Shown here: in pieces, positions 1-6,500 of the stretch
Numbering within the stretch: the stretch's first letter is position 1
How the letters are laid out: each line of letters starts with the position of its first letter
Origin: CAZWCX01 sp964632945
Lineage (GTDB): Bacteria > Planctomycetota > MHYJ01 > WSZJ01 > CAZWCX01
Length of the DNA stretch: 8,521 nt
Direction: 5' to 3'
Assembly: GCA_964632945.1 (NCBI GenBank)
Contig: CAZWCX010000215.1
Span: forward strand, 1 to 8,521
The notes under the pieces: model-generated
Database searches by the model: none
The model's input: only the letters and a program-made list of their open reading frames with translations
What the model was told of the DNA's origin: nothing
Program-made: the position numbers and the translations under genes

Positions 1-36
1 GGTGATGGCCCTGCGGTGTATGTTGGAGTTCGACCG

Positions 37-75
37 GGGGCGCCCCGCCCGGCCCCCCCCCGGGCCCCGGGCCGG
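37..75. other. GC-only dyads and C-tract, possible hairpin
   Basis: GGGGCGCCCC at 37-46 is a perfect palindrome. CCGGCCC at 49-55 is the reverse complement of GGGCCGG at 69-75, with a 13-base spacer that includes part of a run of nine C's (53-61). The pieces can fold into a very stable stem. No T-tract follows on either strand, so a classical intrinsic terminator is not shown. It may be the 3' end structure of an unseen upstream gene or simply GC-biased sequence. Confidence 0.3.
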
Positions 76-318
76 ATCCCGCGCAACAATCTCACGTCGT
101 CTCCGCTTCTTCCCCTGACGCGAGTCCCCTGCGGCGCCCGCCGCGGGGGATGCGCGTTTCCGCGGAGGACACCGGACATGACCGACGAACGACGGACCGG
201 CGGCGCCCGATCCCTTCGAGGCTTGTGGTCGGCGCTTCTCCTCCTTCCGCCCGGCCGGAAAGCGCTCGTCGGCGGAGAGTCCCCTGCGCGGGGTCGAGCC
301 CGGGGGCGCAGCGGGATG

Positions 319-347
319 TTGACCGCACCGCCCGGATCGGGTAGCCA
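319..347 (+). promoter_or_regulatory. Possible sigma70-type promoter for the regulator/enzyme cluster
   Basis: TTGACC at 319-324 matches the -35 consensus TTGACA at five of six bases. Exactly 17 bases later TAGCCA (342-347) sits in the -10 position but matches TATAAT only at its first two bases. Transcription would start near 354, giving a leader of about 30 bases that includes the ribosome site. The -35 is good and the -10 poor, so this is tentative. Confidence 0.35.
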
Positions 348-370
348 TGGGAGGGCCCCTTCCGCTCACC

Positions 371-375
371 GGAGG
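371..375 (+). promoter_or_regulatory. Ribosome binding site of the response regulator
   Basis: GGAGG lies eight bases before the ATG at 384. It supports that start, which is also the first in-frame ATG of the reading frame. Confidence 0.75.
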
Positions 376-383
376 ATTCCGCC

Positions 384-1268
384 ATGGCTGCCGGACTCGC
401 CCAGATTCCCGACCGTTTCTGCGTCCTGCTCGTGGACGACGAGCCCGACATCCACGCGGTGACCAAGCTGAGCCTCAAGGGGCTTCAATACGGCAAGCGA
501 AAGCTGCGCTTTCTGAGCGCCGCGTCCGGGCGCGAGGCGGTCGAGGCCGTGCGCGCGAATCCGGACGTGGCCGTGGTCCTGCTCGACGTCGTCATGGAGA
601 CTCCCACGGCCGGTCTGGACGCCTGCCGGACGATCCGCGAGGATCTCGGCAACCGGGCGGTGCGGATCCTGCTGCGCACGGGCCAGCCGGGAACCGCGCC
701 GGAGCGCGCGACGATCGACACGCAGGACGTCGACGGCTACCTGCCGAAGGCGGATCTCTCCACCGACCGCCTCTACTCCGCCGTGCGCTCCGCGCTCAAG
801 GCCTGGTCGGAGCTGGTCGAGCTCGACAGGCTGCGCCGCGCGCACGCGGAGGTCCGCGAGTGTTCGACCGCCGTGGCCGGCGCGGCGTCGCCCGAGGCCG
901 GCCTGCGCCGCGTGCTCGAGAGTGTGCTGCGACTCTGTCCCGCGCCGGCGGCCGCCGCGGACGTCGTGATCCGCCGCGCAGACGGCCCGGAAAGCCGGGC
1001 GACGGTCGGACTCGTTCCGGGAACCGACCCGGCGCAGGCCGACGCGCGCGCCGCGTCCACTGCAGCGCGCCTCCCGGCCGGCGCCGCCGCGTCTTCGGCC
1101 GAAGGCGGGCCTGCCGCCGACGGCTGGCTCATCCCCTTCACCCTGCCGCGCGATCGCGGGGCGGGCTGGATCCATCTCGAAGCCGCGAAACCGGAAGAGT
1201 GGTCGGCCCGCATGCTGCCCGTGCTCGCCGACCACGCCGCCCACGCCCTGGCGGCCGGCTGCGCCTGA
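384..1268 (+). CDS. Response regulator with N-terminal receiver and DUF3369/GAF-like tail, no output domain
   Basis: This 294-residue protein is probably a cytoplasmic phospho-acceptor of a two-component or phosphorelay system. The receiver (about residues 12-140) shows the acidic pair in LLVDDEPD (D18, D19), the phosphoacceptor D68 in VVLLDVV, T99 in LLRTGQP, and K122 at the conserved lysine position. The long receiver loop (METPTAGL) and the ILLRTGQPG stretch are typical of receivers fused to DUF3369. The remaining 155 residues are Ala-rich and resemble a degenerate DUF3369/GAF-like sensory domain ending in an amphipathic helix. Members of this family usually continue into an HD-GYP, GGDEF or histidine-kinase module, but here the protein simply stops. 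No DNA-binding domain and no cognate histidine kinase are visible in the window. It is the first gene of a likely three-gene operon, 39 bases before the next gene. Receiver call is firm; the tail assignment is from general resemblance. Confidence 0.9.
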   Translation: MAAGLAQIPDRFCVLLVDDEPDIHAVTKLSLKGLQYGKRKLRFLSAASGREAVEAVRANPDVAVVLLDVVMETPTAGLDACRTIREDLGNRAVRILLRTGQPGTAPERATIDTQDVDGYLPKADLSTDRLYSAVRSALKAWSELVELDRLRRAHAEVRECSTAVAGAASPEAGLRRVLESVLRLCPAPAAAADVVIRRADGPESRATVGLVPGTDPAQADARAASTAARLPAGAAASSAEGGPAADGWLIPFTLPRDRGAGWIHLEAAKPEEWSARMLPVLADHAAHALAAGCA

Positions 1269-1294
1269 CCCGCGGGCCGCCGCCGCACCCTCTC

Positions 1295-1300
1295 GGAGGA
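1295..1300 (+). promoter_or_regulatory. Ribosome binding site of the CMD-like gene
   Basis: GGAGGA ends seven bases before the ATG at 1308, a strong match to the anti-Shine-Dalgarno sequence. It fixes the start in the 39-base gap after the regulator. Confidence 0.75.
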
Positions 1301-1307
1301 CTCCCCC

Positions 1308-1700
1308 ATGGCCGACGAGCGAAAGGCCGACCTGTCCGGCGAACCGGGCATTCGCAACGCCGCGCGCATCTTCGGCGAGGAAGCGGCGAAGAAGATCGCG
1401 GACTCCTGGGCCGACCAGGATCCTGCGTTCGCCCGGGCGATCTGCAACTACGCCTACGGGTTCATGTATTCCCGCGAGATCCTCTCCCAGAAGCAGCGCG
1501 AACTCTGCGCCGTCGCCGTCCTCACCGCCCTGGACAAGCAGGCGGCCCTCGCCTTCCACGTCCGCGCCGCCCACTTGCACGGGGCCACGCGCGAAGAGAT
1601 CGCCGAGGCGATCTGCCAGGCCCACCTCTACGCCGGGATCCCCTGCACCATGAACGGGCTGGAGACCTGGCGCAAGGTCTTCCGGGAGATCGACGCATGA
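1308..1700 (+). CDS. Carboxymuconolactone decarboxylase (CMD) family protein
   Basis: This 130-residue protein has the size and all-helical pattern of PcaC-type CMD proteins. The core signature is visible: H84 in FHVRAAHLHGAT, then REEIAEAI (E97, E98), and LYAGIPC with Y108, G110 and P112. A QKQRELCAVAV segment (61-71) matches the helix that precedes it. The AhpD peroxidase motif CxxC is absent. Cysteines at 46, 67, 103 and 113 are isolated, so an alkylhydroperoxidase role of the AhpD kind is unlikely. Lactone decarboxylation in aromatic degradation is the named family activity, but no other such gene is present and the real substrate is unknown. The gene overlaps the following thiamine-diphosphate enzyme by four bases (ATGA at 1697-1700), implying coupled translation and a shared pathway. 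Family call is good; function is open. Confidence 0.87.
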   Translation: MADERKADLSGEPGIRNAARIFGEEAAKKIADSWADQDPAFARAICNYAYGFMYSREILSQKQRELCAVAVLTALDKQAALAFHVRAAHLHGATREEIAEAICQAHLYAGIPCTMNGLETWRKVFREIDA

Positions 1701-3358
1701 CCCTCGCCGATTACGTGATCTCGATCCTCGCCGAACGGGGCGTGCGCCAGGTGTACGGCTACCCGGGCGCGGCGATCATTCCGCTCATGGCGGCGATCGA
1801 CCGGCACCCCGACTTGCAGTGGATCCTGGTTCGCAACGAGAGCGCGGCGGCCCTCGCGGCGGCCGCGGAGGCGCGCCTGACGGGAAACCTCGCCGTGTTT
1901 CTGGTGACCTCCGGTCCCGGCGCGACCAACGTCGTCACCGGCCTGGTCGACGCTCACGTCGACCGGACGCCCGTCCTGGCGATCACCGGACTCGTGCCGA
2001 CCTGGAAGCAGAGCCGCTCCGGGTTTCAGGACCTGGACCAGGCCCGTCTCCTCTCCACCCTCATTCCGCGCAGCGTCTCGTGCCAGCATCCCGACCAGCT
2101 CCCCGTGCTGCTGCGGGATTGCATCGGGCAGGCCGAGCAGCACCGGGACGTCGTTCACCTGGCGATCCCCCACGACATCCAGGTCGTGCCGATCCGGCCC
2201 GAGGATCCGCGCTTCGCGCCCGGCCGCATCCCGCAACGGGTCACCGCGCAAGTCCCGCCGCCGGCCGCGCTGGACCTGGTCGCGTCGGAGCTGGCGCAGG
2301 TCGCCCGCATGGTCGTCGTCGTCGGGCCGCGCGCGGTGGGCGCCGGCGAGGCGATCGAGGAGCTCGCCGAGCGCCTCGACGCGCCCATCATCAGCACCCT
2401 GGACGCGAAGGGGATCATCGACGAATCGCACCCCTCCGCCCTGGGCGTACTCGGAATCTTCGGCGCGCCCGGGGTCGAAATGGCCCGCTCCGTCCTGCAG
2501 CGGAGCGAAGCGGTGCTCGCCTTCGGGATCGACAACGTCGCACCCTTCCTGACCGATCAGAGCGGGGTGCAGGTGCGCGATCTCTACCTGTGCGAACCCG
2601 ACTTCACCTCCCTGAGTCACCAGTATGTCCGCAGGCGGACCCTGGTCGGTCCGTTGGCGACGATCGCGCAGGAATTGTACGCGCGGCTGCAAGACCGCCG
2701 ACAGGACGACCTGACCCGCGAATTGCTGCAGCAGAAGCGGACGTTTCTCGAAACCTACAGCCGCGAGGGCGGTCCCGGGGGGGAGTTCGTCCACCCGGTC
2801 CGCTTCCTCAGTCACCTGAACTCCTGGCTGGAGGCCGATTCGGTCGTCGCCCTGGATGTCGGCGACAACACGGTCTGGAGCGCACAGTACCTCCTGTTCA
2901 CCAAGCGGCAACGCATCCTGGTCAGCAACCAGCTCGGCACGATGGGTTTCTGCCTGCCGGCCGCGATCGCCGCCAAACTCGCCCGTCCGGGAGCGCGCGT
3001 GGTGGGTCTGTGCGGGGACGGCGGCTTCCAGATGCTGATGGGCGAGATGCTCACGGCCGTCCAATACGGGCTGCACTTCGTCCTCGTGGTGTTCAACAAC
3101 GGGGTGCTGCAGCGCGTGATCGCGCAGCAGGGGGAACCGGTCGGGACGGTGATCCGGAATCCCGACTTCGTCGCGCTGGCGAAGGCCTGCGGGGCGGACG
3201 GGGCGGTCGTCCGGGGAGACACCGACATCCGGGAGGTGCTGGACCGTGCCTTCCGCCCGGCCGGCGCTCCCTTCCTGATCGATCTGCGCCTCGATCCGAA
3301 GTTGAAGGCGCCGATGAGCCAGTGGGAAGACGGATTCGTCCCCATGCACTTCGGTTAG
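1697..3358 (+). CDS. Thiamine-diphosphate enzyme, pyruvate oxidase/acetolactate synthase superfamily
   Basis: This 553-residue protein has the three-domain layout of the family. The N-terminal pyrimidine-binding domain (about 1-165) contains YGYPGA, the catalytic glutamate E48 in VRNES, TSGPGATN (71-78) and the conserved Phe-Gln at 110-111. The central domain (about 190-330) is divergent. The C-terminal pyrophosphate domain (about 365-535) has DVGDNTVW (387-394) and the metal/ThDP motif GDG at 440-442 through NN at 467-468. The segment GDGGFQMLMGE and its surroundings recall E. coli PoxB, but the PoxB membrane-binding C-terminal tail is missing, and acetolactate synthase-like or 2-keto acid decarboxylase activity is equally possible. 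No regulatory ACT subunit is nearby, arguing against a biosynthetic acetohydroxyacid synthase. The ATG at 1697 overlaps the upstream stop as ATGA, with GGGAGA (1684-1689) seven bases before it. The same frame stays open far upstream, but that extension runs through two other genes and is not coding. Confidence 0.9.
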   Translation: MTLADYVISILAERGVRQVYGYPGAAIIPLMAAIDRHPDLQWILVRNESAAALAAAAEARLTGNLAVFLVTSGPGATNVVTGLVDAHVDRTPVLAITGLVPTWKQSRSGFQDLDQARLLSTLIPRSVSCQHPDQLPVLLRDCIGQAEQHRDVVHLAIPHDIQVVPIRPEDPRFAPGRIPQRVTAQVPPPAALDLVASELAQVARMVVVVGPRAVGAGEAIEELAERLDAPIISTLDAKGIIDESHPSALGVLGIFGAPGVEMARSVLQRSEAVLAFGIDNVAPFLTDQSGVQVRDLYLCEPDFTSLSHQYVRRRTLVGPLATIAQELYARLQDRRQDDLTRELLQQKRTFLETYSREGGPGGEFVHPVRFLSHLNSWLEADSVVALDVGDNTVWSAQYLLFTKRQRILVSNQLGTMGFCLPAAIAAKLARPGARVVGLCGDGGFQMLMGEMLTAVQYGLHFVLVVFNNGVLQRVIAQQGEPVGTVIRNPDFVALAKACGADGAVVRGDTDIREVLDRAFRPAGAPFLIDLRLDPKLKAPMSQWEDGFVPMHFG

Positions 3359-3529
3359 GCGGGGAGTCCGCATGCCCGCGGACGCAGACGCGCCCCGGGC
3401 GTACCCGACGGCGACGCGACCGACCGCACGGCGTGCGGGGCCGCCCATCCCTCGGACGGCGCCGGCCAGGATCGCGAAGACCGGATCACGGCCGGCTCCG
3501 CGGCCCCGGCAGAACGGTGAATCTCCGCG
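3359..3529. other. Intergenic region with GC-rich hairpins after the ThDP gene
   Basis: There are three inverted repeats. GTCCGC 3366-3371 pairs with GCGGAC 3378-3383 (6-base loop). CCGCAC 3424-3429 pairs with GTGCGG 3433-3438 (3-base loop). GCCGGCC 3461-3467 pairs with GGCCGGC 3490-3496. None is followed by a T-tract. The first begins eight bases after the stop codon and could protect or end the upstream transcript. A 53-codon frame (3372-3533) preceded by GGGGAG is open here but shows no recognisable protein signature. Confidence 0.4.
3424..3438 (+). terminator. Possible hairpin ending the upstream transcript
   Basis: CCGCAC-GGC-GTGCGG forms a perfect 6-bp GC-rich stem with a 3-base loop, 66 bases after the stop of the ThDP enzyme gene. 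There is no U-tract, so it is at best a weak or factor-assisted terminator. The distance and compactness make it the best candidate among the three hairpins in this gap. Confidence 0.25.
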
Positions 3530-3558
3530 TTGAGCGCGCTCCGCGCGCATGGTAGAGT
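3530..3558 (+). promoter_or_regulatory. Sigma70-type promoter of the dual-kinase gene
   Basis: TTGAGC (3530-3535) and TAGAGT (3553-3558) each match four of six consensus bases and are separated by exactly 17 bases. Transcription would begin near 3565. This matters for annotation: an in-frame ATG at 3549 lies inside the promoter, between the two boxes, and would be upstream of the transcript start, so translation should begin at 3591. A short dyad, GCGCG (3534-3538) with CGCGC (3542-3546), lies mainly in the spacer. Confidence 0.6.
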
Positions 3559-3578
3559 GCGGCGCAATCCCCCCTCGC

Positions 3579-3582
3579 GGAG
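3579..3582 (+). promoter_or_regulatory. Ribosome binding site that decides the kinase start
   Basis: GGAG lies eight bases before the ATG at 3591. No comparable purine-rich site precedes the alternative in-frame ATG at 3549, whose upstream sequence is alternating G and C. Confidence 0.55.
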
Positions 3583-3590
3583 CCGGCGCC

Positions 3591-6500
3591 ATGCGCAGCA
3601 AACTGGTCGGGCGAACCCTCGGCGACTTCCGGCTCGAAGAGTTGATCGGCCAGGGCGCGATGGGAAAAGTCTATCGCGCCACCCAGATTTCCCTCGGGCG
3701 CCCGGTCGCCGTCAAGGTCCTCGAGGTCGGACTCTTCACCCTCGAGGAATGGAAGGAACGTTTCGTTCGCGAGGTCGAATTCCTCGCCCGCCTCGAACAT
3801 CCCAACATCATCCCGGTCTATGCCACCGGTCAGGAATCCGAACTGCTCTACTTCGCCATGCGCCTGGTGAGCGGACCGACCCTGGCGGATCGCATGATGG
3901 GCGGAATTGGTCTGTCCGACAGCCTCCTCATCCTCGCGGACGTCTGCTCCGCGCTGTCGTATGCGCACGCGCAAGGCATCATCCACCGCGACGTCAAGCC
4001 GGCCAACGTCCTGCTCGCCGACGGCGCGGCGCTGCTGACCGACTTCGGGCTCGCGCGCATGCTCGAGGCCACCACGATCACCGGTTCCGGCGCGCTGCTC
4101 GGCACTCCCCGCTACCTCGCCCCGGAGCAGGCACGACGCGAAAAGGCCACGCCGGCGAGCGACCTCTACCCGGTCGGCGTGATCCTGTACGAGATCGCGA
4201 CCGGTCGCCATCCGTTCGTCCCCGACGGACCGGAACGGCCGCGCAAGGAGGAGATCCTGCGCCGTGTGGCGGAGGGCGCGTTCTTTCCTCCGCGAGAGGC
4301 TCGCGCCGATCTTCCCGACGCCTTGGATGAGTTTCTGCGCCGGGTTCTGGCGCGCGACCCGGGCGAGCGGCCGGGCAGCGCCGCCGACCTCCGCGCCCGG
4401 TTGGTGGCCTTGCGCGCCCTGCCCGAAGTGGCCGGACTCGCCCCGGCCGATCCTCCGCCGCCGGGCGCTTCGGCAGAGGCTCCGACTCCCCCCGCCCCCG
4501 GCGGCATCCCGGACGCGTCCGCTCCCATGGCACCCGCCGCGGCCGAAGTTCCATCACGCCCCCCGCGCTCGTCACCGCCGGAGGCGCCGGGCGTCGCCGC
4601 GATCGAGTCCACGACCCCGACCGCCGGCGGGGTTGTGGACCCGCCGACGCAGCGTATCGCGACCGATTCATCCGGCGTGGCATCGGCCCCGCGGGACGCA
4701 ACGGCTCACGAAGGGTCGGAGGCCCGTCCGTTCGGCAAGTTCCGGCTTCTCCATCCGCTCGGTCGGGGCGGCATGGGCGTGGTCTACAAGGCGGTGCAGA
4801 CGGACCTCGACCGGATCGTCGCCCTCAAGGTCCTCCGTGACGCCGACGCCGACGATCCGCGCGCCCTGGCGCGCTTCGAGGCGGAGGCGCGGGCGGCGGC
4901 CCGATTGCGCCACCCCGGGATCGTTCCGATCCACGAAGTCGGCGAGATCGAGGGCCGGCGCTACTTCACCATGGACTGGATCGACGGCGAAGACCTCGAC
5001 TCCGCGTTGCGGGGGGATTCGCTCGCGCCGAACCGGGCCCTCGAGATCCTTCACGACGTGTCCCGCGCCGTGCACCACGCGCATGAGCAGGGGATCATTC
5101 ACCGCGACCTCAAGCCGGGCAACATCCTCCTGGACCGCAGCGGTCGAGTGCTGGTCGGCGACTTCGGCATCGCCCGCGATGTCAAAGTCGATCGGGCGCG
5201 CTTGTCCGTTTCGGGCGAGATCTTCGGCACGCCGGGATACATGGCGCCGGAGCAGGCGCGTGGCGAGAGCCGGTCGATCGGCCCCCGGACGGACGTGTAC
5301 GCCCTCGGCGCGGTTCTCTATCACATGGTGACGGGGAAGCCGCCGTTCTCCGGGGAAGCCGCGCTCGACGTCCTCCTGGCGGCCATGGTCGGGGAGCCTG
5401 CGCCGCCGCGATCCGTCAACCCGCGGGTACACGCCGACGTCGAAACGATCTGTCTGAAGGCGATGGCCCTCGAGCCGGAGCGGCGATACGGCTCGGCTGC
5501 CGAGCTCGCCGACGATTGCGGGCGCTTCCTTCGCGGCGAGCCGATCCTGGCCCGGCCCCCGGGAATCCCGTATCGAATCGGCAAGGCCCTGGCGCGCAAT
5601 CGCGGCGTCGCGGCCGCCGCGACCGCCGGGGTCGCCGTCGTGTGCGCGCTGCTGGCATGGCTCGTACCCTCCCTCCAGGCCAAGCAGCGCGAGTTGGCCG
5701 TGCGCGAGGCGCTCAAGCCGGTCGAAGACGCGATCCAGGATGCGCGCCCATACCTTTACATCCCGGGGACGGACGTCTTCGAGAAGCTGCGGGCGGTCAC
5801 GGAGTCGATCCGCAGGCTCGAGACCATGGCCGCGGATCCGCTCCAGGGGGAGTCGGCCGAAGTCTGGGCTCTTCTCGGCAAGGGTTGGCAATTCGTCGGG
5901 GAGGACGCTCGCGCCGAAACGGCCTACCTGCGGGCCGAAGGAATCGATCCGCACCATCCGGGCGTGCGACCGGGACTGGCCAGGCTGTATCTCGAACGAA
6001 CGCTCCTGGCCCTCTTTCACGGGAGGCGGGACACGCAAGCGGAAAAACGGGAACGATCCCGACGCTGGCGCGCGGAGGCCGCGCGTCGGTTGCCCGCCGC
6101 CGACGTCGAGGGCAGCGGCGCCGACGACCTGGAGGCCATGGCGCTCGAGGCGGCGCGCGCATTCGCGGAAGGTCGAATGGGGGAAGCGGAACGGGCGTGC
6201 GACGAGGGACTGGCGCGGTTCGGGGATCGACTCGGGGTGGAGGAGTTCTGGAACGTCAAGGCCCTCCTCCGGTCCGGCGCGGAACGGCAGCAGGCCATCG
6301 AGCAGGCCCTCCTGCGGCGCCCTCACTACGCCTGGGGCCGATTCGTTCGCGGCATGCTCCATCAGGAGGCGCGCCGGTGGAACGAGGCGCGCGAGGATTT
6401 CGACGCGGTCCTCCGCCTGCGTCCAACGTTCGTGAGCGCTCTCCTGCAGCGGGGAATGCTGCGTCAGCACACGGGGGACATCGAGGGTGCGCGGGCGGAC

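Larger units (their letters stand above)
1..383. other. Left-edge non-coding region upstream of the response regulator
   Basis: I see no convincing gene here. Short open frames starting at 150 and 178 have no recognisable domain, and the second runs 79 bases into the response-regulator gene in another frame. The first 80 bases contain GC dyads and a C-tract; the last 65 bases hold a candidate promoter and the ribosome site of the next gene. The stretch could include the end of an upstream transcription unit that lies outside the window. Confidence 0.6.

Noticed and set aside
178..462. Possible small gene starting at 178 with GGAGGA-like sequence upstream
   Set aside because: The ribosome site looks good, but the product is Arg/Gly/Pro-rich with no recognisable pattern, its third-position GC appears lower than in the real genes, and it overlaps the regulator gene by 79 bases.
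347..1696. Upstream extension of the ThDP enzyme frame to an ATG at 347
   Set aside because: The extension is Arg/Pro/Gly-rich without domains and runs through the regulator and CMD-like genes; the ATGA overlap and family length place the start at 1697.
3372..3533. 53-codon open frame after the ThDP gene, preceded by GGGGAG
   Set aside because: The product is low-complexity Pro/Ala/Arg with no domain, lies across hairpins and ends inside the kinase promoter; probably chance.
1628..3601. 657-codon open frame on the - strand opposite the ThDP enzyme
   Set aside because: It is a GC-driven shadow: no domain signature, while the + strand encodes a clear ThDP enzyme.
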